Source: Arthrobacter sp. 31Y
Lineage (GTDB): Bacteria > Actinomycetota > Actinomycetes > Actinomycetales > Micrococcaceae
DNA length: 64,000 nt
NCBI RefSeq assembly: GCF_000526335.1
Contig: NZ_JAFW01000001.1
Coordinates: 2,480,001 to 2,544,000 of the forward strand
Direction: 5' to 3'
Under the pieces are notes generated by a model, which saw nothing but the letters and a program-made list of their open reading frames with translations, did not search any database and had not been told where the DNA came from. The translations under genes and the position numbers were made by a program. Shown piece after piece: positions 1 to 9,587 of this stretch; positions within the stretch are counted from its first letter, which is position 1, and each line of letters opens with the position of its first letter.

Positions 1-280
1 CAAGGGTGGCCACAAAGACGCCCTTATTGGGCTGGCGGAGGAGTAGCCGTTCACCGGCCAGCTCGGCGAAAGCTTCGCGGACGGTGTTCCGGGAAACGCC
101 CAGATCCTCGGCAATGGTGGCTTCGGTGAGTTTGGCGCCCGGGACCAGGAATCCTTCGGCCAGTTGGTAGCGCAGCTCCTCCGCGACTCTCTCGGCTACG
201 GACGGAACTTTCATCCGGACCCTGGCCCGCGCACCATCAATGCCAGCGTGTTCGCTTTTTTCCTGATCTGCACCGGCCAT
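1..280 (-). CDS. GntR-family transcriptional regulator, N-terminal part (runs off the window)
   Basis: About 93 N-terminal residues are visible, reading leftward from an ATG at 278-280. After a short charged leader comes a winged-helix GntR domain: a VAERVAEELRYQLAEG helix, PGAKLTEATIAEDLGVSRN and TVREAFAELAGERLL, the family's classic helix-turn-helix. The ligand-binding domain lies outside the window, so the FadR/VanR or other subclass cannot be assigned. The gene is divergent from the pxp cluster at 390, and a perfect palindrome lies between them. I infer that it represses or activates that cluster and itself. Confidence 0.9.
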   Translation of the reverse strand, partial: MAGADQEKSEHAGIDGARARVRMKVPSVAERVAEELRYQLAEGFLVPGAKLTEATIAEDLGVSRNTVREAFAELAGERLLLRQPNKGVFVATL

Positions 281-317
281 GACACCAAAATTACACGATT
301 GCCGAAAACTAGGATCG

Positions 318-338
318 CTGGATTGTTGAACAATCCAG
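318..338. promoter_or_regulatory. Perfect palindrome, likely GntR operator
   Basis: Left half CTGGATTGTT, one central G, right half AACAATCCAG: a 10+1+10 perfect inverted repeat. It lies between the start codon of the GntR gene and pxpA. The TTGT-N-ACAA core resembles operators of FadR-type GntR proteins. Location and symmetry support an operator for the divergent regulator; binding itself is inference. Confidence 0.75.
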
Positions 339-389
339 CAGATTGGTGCATTCTAGATGTAACGCACATCACGAGGCAGGGATCACATC

Positions 390-1148
390 ATGGCAATCAT
401 CGATCTGAACAGCGACGTCGGAGAGTCCTTCGGACGCTGGACGCTCGGTGATGACGCGGCCATGTTTGAGTCCGTGTCCAGTGCCAACGTTGCGTGCGGA
501 TTCCACGCTGGCGACCCCAGCGTCATCCGCAGCACCTGCGAAAAGGCGGTTGAGGCCGGCGTCGTTATTGGCGCCCATGTTGGCTACCGCGACCTCGCTG
601 GATTTGGCCGCCGCTTCATGGACATCGATCCCGGTGAACTGGCCGATGACGTGGTCTATCAGATCGGTGCGCTTCAAGCACTGGCGGCCACAACGGGAGC
701 CCGTGTCCAGTACGTCAAACCGCACGGCGGCCTCTACAACGCGATTGTGAAGCACACCGCCCAGGCGCGCGCCGTCGTCGATGCTGTGAAATCGGTTGAC
801 CCCAACCTTCCGATCCTTGGCCTCCCCGGCTCCGAGGTCCTGCGCCTCGCTGAGGAAGCCGGCATTAGGGGCGTCTCCGAAGCGTTCGCAGACCGTGCCT
901 ACAACCCGGACGGCACGCTGGTTTCCCGCTCACAACCGGGCGCCGTTCTCCATGACCCCTCGGAAGTGGCTCAGCACGTCCTGCGTATGGCTACCGAACA
1001 GACCGTCAGGACCATTGACGGTTCCATCCTGAAAATCCGCGCAGAGAGCATCTGCGTGCATGGTGACTCACCCGGAGCCGTGGCAATGGCTACCGCAGTG
1101 AAGTCCGCTCTGGGCGATGCCGGCGTAACTGTCGGCTCGTTCCTCTAG
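390..1148 (+). CDS. pxpA: LamB/YcsF family protein, 5-oxoprolinase subunit A
   Basis: The product of 252 residues has the usual length and the family's hallmark stretches: [10 protein letters not shown] at the N-terminus, [11 protein letters not shown] around residue 35, [15 protein letters not shown] around 60-74 and [10 protein letters not shown] near 110. In Escherichia coli and Bacillus, PxpA works with PxpB and PxpC in ATP-dependent opening of 5-oxoproline to glutamate. It is the first gene of a tight same-strand cluster (permease, pxpBC, biotin carboxylase). The start follows a purine-rich GGCAGGGA. The true substrate could be a related cyclic amide because of the extra biotin carboxylase. 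Confidence 0.92.
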   Translation: MAIIDLNSDVGESFGRWTLGDDAAMFESVSSANVACGFHAGDPSVIRSTCEKAVEAGVVIGAHVGYRDLAGFGRRFMDIDPGELADDVVYQIGALQALAATTGARVQYVKPHGGLYNAIVKHTAQARAVVDAVKSVDPNLPILGLPGSEVLRLAEEAGIRGVSEAFADRAYNPDGTLVSRSQPGAVLHDPSEVAQHVLRMATEQTVRTIDGSILKIRAESICVHGDSPGAVAMATAVKSALGDAGVTVGSFL

Positions 1149-1195
1149 CCCATCCCGGGCGCCCCGCACCATCCCTCATCCCCCCGGAGGACATC

Positions 1196-2545
1196 ATGAC
1201 CAGCACCAACAACGCAGCCAAGGCAGTGACAAGGAAGCCACCGCCCGGTGCCATCAAGGCGTACGTCGCAAGTCTCACCGGAACCTCGCTTGAGTACTAC
1301 GACTTCGCGATCTATTCGGTGGCCTCGGCCCTCGTGTTCCCCAAGATCTTCTTCCCCGGCAACGACGAATTCGTGGCGTTGCTCCTCTCCTTCTCAGCGT
1401 TTGCGGTTGGTTACTTGGCCCGGCCGATTGGTGGCGTGATCTTCGGTCGCCTGGGAGACAAGATTGGCCGTAAGTACGTCCTGGTATTCACGCTCGTCCT
1501 GATCGGCGTTGCTACGGTCCTCATCGGTGCGCTGCCTGACTACTCAGTGATCGGCGTCGCGGCCCCCACCATTCTTGTGTTGCTGCGTTTGGCGCAGGGC
1601 ATTGGCGTTGGTGGCGAATGGGGCGGTGCAGTGCTGCTGTCCAGCGAATTCGGCGACCCCAACAAGCGCGGCTTCTGGTCTTCCGCGGCCCAGATCGGCC
1701 CGCCCGCCGGCAACCTCATGGCTAACGGTGTCCTCGCCATTCTCGCCGCTTCCCTCAGCGAACAAGCCTTCCTGTCTTGGGGTTGGCGCGTAGCCTTCCT
1801 GGCCTCCGCACTTCTGGTGGGCTTCGGCCTGATCATCCGGTTGAAGCTTGAAGAAACCCCCGTATTCAAGGCCATCCAGGCCCAGGGTGACCGTCCCAAG
1901 GCTCCCATCAAGGAAGTCTTCACCACGCAACCCAAGGCGTTGGTGGCCGCGGCTCTCTCCCGTGTTTGCCCTGACATCCTGTACGCACTGTTTACGGTGT
2001 TCGTGGCTGTTTATGCCACCAAGGAACTGGGTATGACCACCGGCAACGTGCTGTCCGCCATCTTGATCGGCTCTGCATTCCAGCTCTTCCTCATCCCCGC
2101 GGCCGGTGCGCTGACGGATCGTTTCAACCGTCGCTGGGTCTACGGCATCGCCGCAGCTGCAACAGCGGCTTACATTCCCCTGTTCTTCCTGATGATCCAG
2201 GGCAAGTCCGTAGCCATGCTGACAGTCGGCACCGTGATCGGTCTGGCACTCCACGCCTTCATGTACGGCCCCCAAGCGGCCTTCATCACCGAGCAGTTCC
2301 CGGCCAGGCTCCGCTACGCCGGCAGCTCGCTGGCCTACACCCTGGCTGGTGTCATTGGTGGAGCCGTTGCTCCCATCATCTTCACCGCGCTGTACGGCGC
2401 GGCAGGTGGCGGCTGGTACCTGATCGCCGTCTACATCCTGGTGGCCTCTGTTGTCACCATCGTCGGCATGCTCCTCGGCCGCGACCCCGAGCCGGAAGAA
2501 GATGTCCGACTGATGCAGGGGACGCACGCTCAGCCGGCGACGTAA
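1196..2545 (+). CDS. MFS transporter, metabolite:H+ symporter (MHS) type
   Basis: A 449-residue, 12-helix permease. The N-terminal GTSLEYYDFAIYSVAS matches the MHS subfamily signature. GRLGDKIGRKYVL is the cytoplasmic loop 2-3 motif and GIGVGGEWGGAVLL lies in helix 4. CGGAGG precedes the ATG by a few bases. MHS proteins usually import organic acids or osmolytes (shikimate, alpha-ketoglutarate, proline/betaine). Its place between pxpA and pxpBC suggests uptake of 5-oxoproline or of the substrate this cluster handles; that is inference from position. Confidence 0.9.
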   Translation: MTSTNNAAKAVTRKPPPGAIKAYVASLTGTSLEYYDFAIYSVASALVFPKIFFPGNDEFVALLLSFSAFAVGYLARPIGGVIFGRLGDKIGRKYVLVFTLVLIGVATVLIGALPDYSVIGVAAPTILVLLRLAQGIGVGGEWGGAVLLSSEFGDPNKRGFWSSAAQIGPPAGNLMANGVLAILAASLSEQAFLSWGWRVAFLASALLVGFGLIIRLKLEETPVFKAIQAQGDRPKAPIKEVFTTQPKALVAAALSRVCPDILYALFTVFVAVYATKELGMTTGNVLSAILIGSAFQLFLIPAAGALTDRFNRRWVYGIAAAATAAYIPLFFLMIQGKSVAMLTVGTVIGLALHAFMYGPQAAFITEQFPARLRYAGSSLAYTLAGVIGGAVAPIIFTALYGAAGGGWYLIAVYILVASVVTIVGMLLGRDPEPEEDVRLMQGTHAQPAT

Positions 2546-2551
2546 CGAAAA

Positions 2552-4204
2552 ATGGAAACCGTGATGCACACAGCTACAGCCAAGAGGGTTCGCTCCGTCA
2601 GGCCCGTCGGCACCCGCGCCGTGCTGGCCGAATTGGACGGGTTGCAGGACGTCCTCGCCCTGCAGGACATGCTCAACAAGTCTCCGCTGCCCGGGCAGGT
2701 GGACGTTCTTGCCGCCGCGGAAACGGTCATGGTGGTGGGTGAGTCCGCGGCGGCCACCCGTGCCATTGGCGCACGGCTCATGGAATTGGAACTGTTTGCT
2801 CCGGAGGTCACTGACTCCGGGCTGGTGGTCATCGATACCGTGTACGACGGCGACGACCTCGCCGATGTCGCGGAGCTCACCGGACTGAGCGTGGAGGGCG
2901 TCGTTGCGGCGCACACGGGCCAGGTCTGGACCGTAGCCTTCGCTGGTTTTGCGCCTGGGTTTGGATACATGGTGGGCGAAAATGAGGTCCTCACGGTTCC
3001 ACGGCGCTCCTCCCCAAGGACTGCCGTTCCCGCTGGATCGGTGGCTCTGGGTGGACAGTATTCCGCGGTCTACCCCCGCAGGTCTCCGGGCGGTTGGCAG
3101 CTGATTGGCCGGACCGGGGCGCGGATGTGGGATCTGGACCGAGCCCAGCCAGCTCTTGTCAGGCCCGGCGATCGGGTTCAGTACCGCGCGGTCCGCGAGG
3201 TTGTGACTGCTGGAGCTTCGGAGGCCCGCGAGCCCGAAAAGGAGCACCACGCTGAGTCCGGTCTTCGGATTCTCAATCCAGGTGCACAGAGCCTGATCCA
3301 GGACCTCGGCCGTCGGGGTTTCGGTCCGCTGGGTGTCTCTGCCGCCGGGGCCCTGGACAGGGCATCCCTGCGGCGGGCTAACCGGCTGGTAGGGAACGCT
3401 CCTTCAGCTGCGGCCATCGAGTCGGTCAATGGCGGGCTCACCGTTGAGGCCGTCGGAGACCAGGTGATTGCCGTGGCAGGTGCGCCGACGGCGCTGACTA
3501 TCGAGTCGCCGTCGTGGCTTGGGTCCGACGACGGCGACGTCCAGCCGGGTGCGACACGGACCGTCCCCATGGCCGCACCGTTCGCGTTGCTCGACGGCGA
3601 AGTGCTCACCCTGGGTGCTCCCGAATCGGGATTCCGGAACTATCTGGCGATCCGTGGCGGGGTGGAGGTGCCGGAGGTGCTGGGTAGCCGTTCGGCGGAC
3701 ACTATGAGCGGAATTGGGCCGGCGCCATTGGTCATCAGGCAGGTCCTCGCCGCCGGTGATCACACGGCGTCCACTGCGGTTGGTGCGCCCGAGTTGCAGC
3801 CCGACTTCCCCGGCGTGGGCGTCACGGTGCTGGACGTTATCCCCGGGCCGCGTGCTGACTGGTTCGACCAGGAAGCGCTCGATTCCCTCTGCAGCCAGGA
3901 ATGGCTGGTCACCCCGCAGTCCAACCGCGTGGGCATGCGCCTGGATGGCACACCGCTGAAGCGAACGCGGGAGGGCGAACTTCCCAGCGAGGGCACCATG
4001 GCCGGCGCCCTCCAGATTCCGCCTGCTGGACTGCCCGTCCTGTTCCTGGCAGACCACCCCATCACCGGCGGGTATCCCGTGATTGGTGTGGTGCGCGATG
4101 AACATCTTGATCTCGCCGCGCAGGTCCCCCTTGGCGGAAAGATCCGGTTCCGGCTGGTTCCGGATTCCCCAGACTTCACCACAACGAAGACCCCAGAGAA
4201 GTGA
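2552..4204 (+). CDS. pxpBC: Fused 5-oxoprolinase subunits B and C (KipI-KipA / carboxyltransferase type)
   Basis: One 550-residue chain joins two proteins that are separate in E. coli. Residues ~20-215 are PxpB/KipI-like (GFAPGFGYM, then a [17 protein letters not shown] stretch and [11 protein letters not shown]). Residues ~230-550 are PxpC/KipA-like ([37 protein letters not shown], and [15 protein letters not shown] with [11 protein letters not shown]). A linker rich in Glu separates them. The gene begins 6 nt after the permease stop; an in-frame ATG at 2564 is an alternative start. The family is also annotated as biotin-dependent carboxyltransferase, which matters because a biotin carboxylase follows. 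Confidence 0.9.
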   Translation: METVMHTATAKRVRSVRPVGTRAVLAELDGLQDVLALQDMLNKSPLPGQVDVLAAAETVMVVGESAAATRAIGARLMELELFAPEVTDSGLVVIDTVYDGDDLADVAELTGLSVEGVVAAHTGQVWTVAFAGFAPGFGYMVGENEVLTVPRRSSPRTAVPAGSVALGGQYSAVYPRRSPGGWQLIGRTGARMWDLDRAQPALVRPGDRVQYRAVREVVTAGASEAREPEKEHHAESGLRILNPGAQSLIQDLGRRGFGPLGVSAAGALDRASLRRANRLVGNAPSAAAIESVNGGLTVEAVGDQVIAVAGAPTALTIESPSWLGSDDGDVQPGATRTVPMAAPFALLDGEVLTLGAPESGFRNYLAIRGGVEVPEVLGSRSADTMSGIGPAPLVIRQVLAAGDHTASTAVGAPELQPDFPGVGVTVLDVIPGPRADWFDQEALDSLCSQEWLVTPQSNRVGMRLDGTPLKRTREGELPSEGTMAGALQIPPAGLPVLFLADHPITGGYPVIGVVRDEHLDLAAQVPLGGKIRFRLVPDSPDFTTTKTPEK

Positions 4205-4211
4205 GTATTTG

Positions 4212-5972
4212 ATGCGCAAGGTCCTGATCGCGAACCGTGGCGAAATCGCAGTCCGCGTCGCCCGAGCCTGTGACGACGCCGGCATCCTGTCGGTGGCTGT
4301 CTACGCAGACATCGATGCCGATGCCATGCACGTTGGCGCTGCCGACGAAGCCTTCAGCCTGGGTGGAAATTCGCCGGCTGACACGTACTTGAACATTGGA
4401 AAGCTGCTTGCCGTGGCGGAGAAGTCCGGCGCGGACGCCGTTCACCCCGGGTACGGTTTCCTGTCCGAGAACGCCGACTTTGCACAAGCAGTGCTCGACG
4501 CCGGCCTTGAGTGGATCGGTCCGTCACCGGAGTCGATTCGTCAGTTGGGCAACAAGATCACGGCCCGTGAAATCGCTGTCCGGGCGGGAGCTCCGTTGGT
4601 TGCCGGCAGCGACGGTCCCGTCTCCTCTGCGGCGGAAGCCCGTTCCTTTGCGGAGGAACATGGACTTCCGCTTGCCATCAAGGCGGCGTTCGGCGGAGGT
4701 GGCCGTGGGCTGAAGGTGGTCCGCGAACTCGCCGAAGTTGAGGAAGCGTTCGATTCCGCGGTACGAGAAGCTGTTGCTGCCTTTGGGCGTGGCGAGTGCT
4801 TCGTGGAGCAGTACCTTGACCGGCCGCGGCACGTCGAAGCACAGATCATCGCGGACAAACTCGGCAACGTAGTTGTGGTGGGCACACGCGATTGCTCCCT
4901 CCAACGTCGCCACCAGAAACTGGTGGAAGAGGCTCCGGCTCCGTTCTTGAGCGATGAACAGCGCCAGCAAATCTACGACGGCTCCAAAGCGATTGTTCGC
5001 GAAGCCGGCTACTACGGGGCCGGAACGGTGGAGTTCCTGGTCTCCGCCGATGGCGCCGTGGCCTTCCTCGAGGTCAACACACGCCTGCAGGTTGAGCATC
5101 CCATCACCGAGGAAACTGCCGGGATTGACCTCGTGCAGGAGCAATTCCGGATTGCCGCCGGACTGTCGTTGAGTATCACTGAGGATCCCGTAGCGCGGGG
5201 ACACTCGTTCGAGTTCCGTATCAACGCTGAGGATGTAGGCCGCGGGTTCTTGCCGTCCCCCGGCACGGTGGCTTCCTTTGAGGCGCCCACCGGTCCTGGC
5301 ATCCGTTTGGACACCGGAGTCCGGTCCGGCTCCTTCGTGGCGCCGCAATTCGATTCCCTGTTGGCCAAACTGATCGTCACCGGAGCTGACAGGCAGCAGG
5401 CCCTGCGCCGTGCCCGGCGTGCCCTGGCCGAAATCAACATCACGGGCCTGGCCACGGTTCTGCCATTCCACCGGGCCGTTCTGGAATCTGAGGACTTCAC
5501 CTCCGTAGCCGGCCTTCGCATCCACACCCGGTGGATCGAAACCGACTTCGCAGACCAGATCCCCGTGGATCCCGAATACAGCGTGCTTGCCCCGGAAGGG
5601 CAGCGGCGTACCATCACCATTGATGTGGACGGCAAACGCCTCGCTGTTGGACTTCCGGCGGACCTTTTGGAGGGCTGGGCTCGTTCCGGGCAAGGATTGC
5701 CGGCTGCCTCGGACGTGACCGGGCTGCCGGGTTCTGTCACCAGTGCAGACTCACCAGCCGAGTCAGCCCTCATCTCCAGCATGGCCGGCACTGTTGTGAA
5801 GTGGCTTGTTGAACCTGGCGCTGACGTAGCTGCCGGTGACCCTTTGGTGGTCCTGGAAGCCATGAAGATGGAAACCCAGGTGCCCGCGCACCGCTCAGGT
5901 ACGCTCTCAGAAGTCCTTTCCGCGCCCGGTGGCGTGGTCACGGCTGGCGCAGTACTGGCTCACATCTCGTAA
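4212..5972 (+). CDS. Biotin carboxylase with C-terminal biotinyl carrier domain (AccC/AccA3-like)
   Basis: Starting from the ATG at 4212 ([16 protein letters not shown]), this is a 586-residue acyl-CoA-carboxylase-alpha-like protein. The biotin carboxylase N-domain is followed by an ATP-grasp domain with the Gly-rich loop [12 protein letters not shown] and the [11 protein letters not shown] motif, then the C-terminal BC domain. A biotinyl domain at the end carries EAMKMET, with Lys552 as the expected biotinylated residue. It lies 7 nt after pxpBC. The same frame is open upstream to 4083, but that part overlaps pxpBC. No beta carboxyltransferase (AccD) is nearby, so the carboxyl acceptor may be a pxpBC-bound substrate; this is inference. 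Confidence 0.92.
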   Translation: MRKVLIANRGEIAVRVARACDDAGILSVAVYADIDADAMHVGAADEAFSLGGNSPADTYLNIGKLLAVAEKSGADAVHPGYGFLSENADFAQAVLDAGLEWIGPSPESIRQLGNKITAREIAVRAGAPLVAGSDGPVSSAAEARSFAEEHGLPLAIKAAFGGGGRGLKVVRELAEVEEAFDSAVREAVAAFGRGECFVEQYLDRPRHVEAQIIADKLGNVVVVGTRDCSLQRRHQKLVEEAPAPFLSDEQRQQIYDGSKAIVREAGYYGAGTVEFLVSADGAVAFLEVNTRLQVEHPITEETAGIDLVQEQFRIAAGLSLSITEDPVARGHSFEFRINAEDVGRGFLPSPGTVASFEAPTGPGIRLDTGVRSGSFVAPQFDSLLAKLIVTGADRQQALRRARRALAEINITGLATVLPFHRAVLESEDFTSVAGLRIHTRWIETDFADQIPVDPEYSVLAPEGQRRTITIDVDGKRLAVGLPADLLEGWARSGQGLPAASDVTGLPGSVTSADSPAESALISSMAGTVVKWLVEPGADVAAGDPLVVLEAMKMETQVPAHRSGTLSEVLSAPGGVVTAGAVLAHIS

Positions 5973-5985
5973 AACCCGCTCATCC

Positions 5986-6039
5986 GTTGCCAACCCGCTT
6001 TTCCGTTGCTGCCAAGCGACGAAAAAGCGGGTTGGCAAC
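5986..6039. terminator. Long imperfect hairpin between convergent genes
   Basis: Arms of about 24 nt (GTTGCCAACCCGCTTTTCCG... and its near-complement ...AGCGGGTTGGCAAC) pair with about two mismatches across a short loop. It lies between the stop codons of the biotin carboxylase and the alditol-oxidase-like gene, so it can act as a bidirectional terminator. T-rich bases sit inside the stem rather than after it. Confidence 0.7.
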
Positions 6040-6050
6040 GTGGTTAAGGG

Positions 6051-7298
6051 CTAGGACGTGACGGCGACGCCCAGGACGCTGTCCAGCAGCTTATTCCGGA
6101 ATTTACCCGAAGGATCGTTGGACTGAACCAAAGACCGGAAGTCCTCGAACCGCGGGTAGAGCGCGGCGAAGTCATACTGGCCGGGAGTGAAGAGCTTGCC
6201 CCAGTGCGGGCGCGCACCGAACGGACGCAGGGCCTCCTCGAGCTCGGGCAGCACTGCTTCCACCTCGGGCTGCATCGGCTTCCAGGTGAAGTGGAGTGCC
6301 ACGCTTTGCTGCTGATAGAACGGGCTGAGCCAGAACTCGTCAGCTGCCACTGTACGGATTTCAGAGACGAACAGGAGCGGCGCAAGTTTGTGGGCGAGTT
6401 CCCGGACAGCCTGAAGTGCGGCCGGAGCCTGGTCCAGTGGCAGGAGGAATTCGCTTTGCAATTCCTCGCCGTTGCTCGGCGTGAACTCGTGACGGAAGTG
6501 TGGCAAACGGTCCAGCCACTTGCCTGCGACGTCCAGTTGCTCGGTGCAGTTCTCCGCAGACATATCCGGCAGGGGATGCATGGCTGCCGTTGCAGGGGTT
6601 GCTCCGAACAGGTCCGGCAACGGGGCCTCGGTGTCCAGTGCTTTGAGCCAGACTTGGGGAATGGTGTCGCCGGTGTAGGTGGTGAAGAAGCTGACGCTGT
6701 AGGCACTGGATGCGATGTCCTGGAAGTTCGCCAAAGCATGATCCCACGACAGGTTGGTGAGCACGCGCTGCCGGACCTCATAGCTCGGCCGGACCGCTAG
6801 TTCCAGCCCTGTGACGATGCCGAGAGCACCCATACCCACCACGCTGGCGAGGAATTCGTCGTCGTCCGCTGTAAGGGTCACCAGCTCGCCGGAGGCGCGC
6901 ACCAGGTCAACGCTGACGACGGCGGCAGCCAGCGAGGGGTTGTTGACTCCGCTGCCGTGCGTGCCGGTTTGGATAGCGCCCGCAACGGAGATGTGCGGGA
7001 GGGACGCGAGGTTGTGGATCGCATAGCCCTGGTCCTCAAGCGCGCGGCCCAGAGCCCCGTAGCTGATGCCACCGCTGACCTTGACCGTGCTTTTCGCGGA
7101 GTCCAACACCACCTCCTGGGGGAGGGCATCGAGGAGGATGTGAGTTCCGTCGGTGTCTGCAACGGTGTTGAAGGAGTGCCGGGAACCCAGGGCCTTGATC
7201 CGGGTCGCATGAGTTACGAGTTCGCGCAGCTGATCCACGGTGGTGGGCCGCTGGACGTCCGCTGACGAGTACTCAAGATTTCCTGCCCAGTTCTTCAT
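6051..7298 (-). CDS. FAD-dependent alditol / aldonolactone oxidase family protein
   Basis: A 415-residue VAO-type flavoprotein. The N-terminus MKNWAGNLEYSSADVQRP and LGSRHSFN (His41) resemble Streptomyces alditol oxidase, where the equivalent His carries covalent FAD. GTHGSG follows near residue 100, and PHWGKLFT near the C-terminus is shared with aldonolactone oxidases. The ATG at 7298 has GGGAG ahead of it; the same frame is open to 7397 but without a good ribosome site. It likely oxidises sugar alcohols (xylitol, sorbitol) with O2 to give aldose and H2O2. It is divergent from a LacI regulator, which fits sugar-alcohol control. Confidence 0.85.
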   Translation of the reverse strand: MKNWAGNLEYSSADVQRPTTVDQLRELVTHATRIKALGSRHSFNTVADTDGTHILLDALPQEVVLDSAKSTVKVSGGISYGALGRALEDQGYAIHNLASLPHISVAGAIQTGTHGSGVNNPSLAAAVVSVDLVRASGELVTLTADDDEFLASVVGMGALGIVTGLELAVRPSYEVRQRVLTNLSWDHALANFQDIASSAYSVSFFTTYTGDTIPQVWLKALDTEAPLPDLFGATPATAAMHPLPDMSAENCTEQLDVAGKWLDRLPHFRHEFTPSNGEELQSEFLLPLDQAPAALQAVRELAHKLAPLLFVSEIRTVAADEFWLSPFYQQQSVALHFTWKPMQPEVEAVLPELEEALRPFGARPHWGKLFTPGQYDFAALYPRFEDFRSLVQSNDPSGKFRNKLLDSVLGVAVTS

Positions 7299-7335
7299 CG
7301 AATGATCTCCCGCTTGTATTTGTAGACTCCCGCAA

Positions 7336-7351
7336 TTGTTAACGTTCACAA
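7336..7351. promoter_or_regulatory. Candidate LacI-family operator
   Basis: TTGTTAACGTTCACAA is a 16-bp inverted repeat with one mismatch per half and the central CG step typical of LacI/GalR operators. It lies between the divergent oxidase and lacI-type genes, about 40 nt before the oxidase start. Confidence 0.6.
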
Positions 7352-7426
7352 CTAATTGCGTCAAGAGGAGTCCAAGACGGTAACGGATAGAGTTCAAGAA
7401 ATCCGCTGTCTACCAGGAGTTGCAAC

Positions 7427-8431
7427 GTGAGCAAGGGATCCAAGCCCACTATTCGGGATGTGGCCAAGGCGGCGGACGTCTCGCTGACCACCGTGTCCTA
7501 TGTGCTCTCCGGTCGCCATGGGGGCACCACCCGGATCAGTCAGCCCACGCAGGACCGCGTTTTGGCAGCGGTAAAAGAGCTCGGGTATGTGCCCAATCAG
7601 GCCGCGCGAGGGATGCGTCGGGGCAAGACGGACGTAGTGGCTGTGGCCATCGGAAACCTGGAATGGCCGTGGGACCGTGCCCTCGCCACCGCCGCAGCAA
7701 GCATCCTGCCCCAGCACGGCTACCAGCCCGTGATTCTGTTGGGAGACGACTGGCGGAAGTTCATGATGTCCGGCGGCGCCGATGGTGTCATTATCGGCTA
7801 CTTCCCGGAAGCAAAGTCCGAGGACCAGACAGTCACCGAGCTGGCCCGGCGCGGGGTTGCCCAAGTAGTGATCTCAGGGACCATGAAGCCTGCTGGATTC
7901 GACGTCCTTGCTCCTGAGGCCGACGCCGGGCTTGCCGAGTGCATGGAATTCCTCACAGCGTCGCACCGAAGAATCGGCTGCATCAGGAGAGCTGACCCCA
8001 CCGGCCGGCCTAAGAGCCGCTTTGCGGCCTACGCAGCCGGGCTTGAGAAAGCGGGGATTCCCTTGGACGAGGCCTTGGTCAGGACGTCGCATCACCGCCC
8101 GGCCGCTGCGTATCAGTCTGCTCTTGAGCTGCTCCAGCTGGTGGACAGGCCCACGGCCATCCTTTGCACCGACGACATGGAGGCGCTGCAGACGATCCGT
8201 GCCGCCTACCGCCTTGGCCTCCGCGTGCCCGAGGATGTCCAGATAGTGGGGGTCGGGAATTCCACTGAGGGGCAGGATTACGATCCCGCCCTTACTACTG
8301 TTGGTCCGGACCCGATCTTCGAGCAGGTTGTCCGCATGCTGCTGGATCGACTCGCTGGAACTACCCCGGCCGCGGGCATCCGGGTGGCGTCGCCGTGGAA
8401 GTTGCACCGCCGCGGCACCACTAGCGGCTAA
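7427..8431 (+). CDS. LacI-family transcriptional regulator
   Basis: A GTG start with AGGAG eight bases upstream gives 334 residues. The N-terminal helix-turn-helix reads TIRDVAKAADVSLTTVSYVL (residues ~7-26), followed by the hinge region NQAARGMRRGKTDVVAVAI. The rest is a periplasmic-binding-protein-like effector domain (ILCTDDMEALQTIRAAYRLG, VQIVGVGNS). The divergent alditol oxidase and the intervening palindrome make that oxidase the obvious target. The effector is probably a sugar or polyol; this is inferred. Confidence 0.92.
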   Translation: MSKGSKPTIRDVAKAADVSLTTVSYVLSGRHGGTTRISQPTQDRVLAAVKELGYVPNQAARGMRRGKTDVVAVAIGNLEWPWDRALATAAASILPQHGYQPVILLGDDWRKFMMSGGADGVIIGYFPEAKSEDQTVTELARRGVAQVVISGTMKPAGFDVLAPEADAGLAECMEFLTASHRRIGCIRRADPTGRPKSRFAAYAAGLEKAGIPLDEALVRTSHHRPAAAYQSALELLQLVDRPTAILCTDDMEALQTIRAAYRLGLRVPEDVQIVGVGNSTEGQDYDPALTTVGPDPIFEQVVRMLLDRLAGTTPAAGIRVASPWKLHRRGTTSG

Positions 8432-9427
8432 CTAGTCCTTCAACGGACGGCGCGCCAGCCAGGCAGCCACGATCGCGCCTGAGATGTTGTGCCACAGCGA
8501 GAAAACAGCCGACGGCAGTGCCGCTAACGCACCGAAATGCGCGGTCGCCAGGGTCGCTGCAAGTCCAGAGTTCTGCATTCCTACCTCGAACGCTAGCGCA
8601 CGGCGCGCCTTGTCATCCAGGCGGCCGAGCTTGCCCGCCAGGTAGCCGAGGCCCAAGCCGAATCCGTTGTGGAGGACTACCGCCAGGAACACGATGGCTC
8701 CTGCGGCAACGATCTTGCTGGCGCTTCCAGCCACCACTATGGCCACGATGAGGGAAATCACGACGGCGGAAGCCCACGGAAGTGCCGGAAGCACCTTTGC
8801 GACGAGCTTCGAGAGGAAGAGCCTCGCCAAGAGCCCGGCGATGACGGGCAGCAGCACGGTCTTCACGATGTCCATCACCATGGCGCCTGCATCGATGTGC
8901 AGGAAGGATCCAGCGAGGAAGAGCGTCAGTGCGGGGGTCACAAGAGGTGCGATCAGCGTGGATACCGAGGCCACGGCCACAGAAAGGGCAACGTCCCCCT
9001 TGGCGAGGAACGCCATGACGTTGGAGGCGGTCCCGGAAGGAGCGCAGCCAACGAGGATCAGGCCGACGGCAAGTTCCGGTGGAAGCTGCAGGAGGACCGC
9101 AATGAGCCAACCTGCACCGGGCATGATCACGTAGTGCGCCATGATTCCCAACGCCACAGCCCACGGACGGCGGGCCACCGAGGCGAAGTCAGGCGGGGTC
9201 AGCGTGAGGCCCATGCAGAACATGATGACGCCCAGCAGGTACGGAACAGCGATGCCCATGGGTTTGAACAGATCGGGAATCAGGAAGCCGAGAACGCCGG
9301 CAACCACCACCAGAAGCGGGAACACTGTGACGGCAATACGCGCGATTTTGGCTTCAGCGGCCAGTGCGGGATTGACGGGGGCAGCGGGTTCTTCGGTTTT
9401 CGAGGGGGAATTGGTTGCCTCAAGCAT
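8432..9427 (-). CDS. Bile acid:sodium symporter (BASS) family transporter
   Basis: A 331-residue membrane protein with about nine or ten hydrophobic helices after a Pro/Ala-rich cytoplasmic leader. The motif GCAPSGTASNVMAFLAKGD matches the conserved Na+-binding region of BASS/SBF proteins, and FEVGMQNSGLAATLA is the second hallmark. The stop codon abuts the stop of the lacI-type gene, so the two converge. Bacterial members carry organic anions such as pantoate or keto acids; the substrate here is unknown. Confidence 0.9.
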   Translation of the reverse strand: MLEATNSPSKTEEPAAPVNPALAAEAKIARIAVTVFPLLVVVAGVLGFLIPDLFKPMGIAVPYLLGVIMFCMGLTLTPPDFASVARRPWAVALGIMAHYVIMPGAGWLIAVLLQLPPELAVGLILVGCAPSGTASNVMAFLAKGDVALSVAVASVSTLIAPLVTPALTLFLAGSFLHIDAGAMVMDIVKTVLLPVIAGLLARLFLSKLVAKVLPALPWASAVVISLIVAIVVAGSASKIVAAGAIVFLAVVLHNGFGLGLGYLAGKLGRLDDKARRALAFEVGMQNSGLAATLATAHFGALAALPSAVFSLWHNISGAIVAAWLARRPLKD

Positions 9428-9511
9428 TCATCCATGCTCACATCCAGCCCCCAAACCGGACGACTTCTTTACATCCATGCAGGGGAATATGTCAGACAAC
9501 CGTCGTTCGCA

Positions 9512-9577
9512 CCCAACTGAGTAACAGCAATCGCTCCACTGAGGGCTCATTGGGACGTTTGCTGTTACTCAGTTGGG
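9512..9577. terminator. Perfect 19-nt inverted repeat upstream of the BASS gene and downstream of sulP
   Basis: The left arm, 9512-9530 (CCCAACTGAGTAACAGCAA), is an exact reverse complement of the right arm, 9559-9577, with a 28-nt loop. It follows the sulP stop by about 10 nt on the minus strand, so it probably terminates sulP transcription. The first 11 bases of the left arm recur at 63977-63987 at the window edge, suggesting a repeated hairpin family in this genome. Confidence 0.7.
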
Positions 9578-9587
9578 AGGGACAGGT

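Noticed and set aside
1544..3250. 568-codon minus-strand frame across the permease and pxpBC
   Set aside because: It crosses two well-supported genes in antisense, has no domain pattern and is rich in His/Gly/Arg typical of shadow frames.
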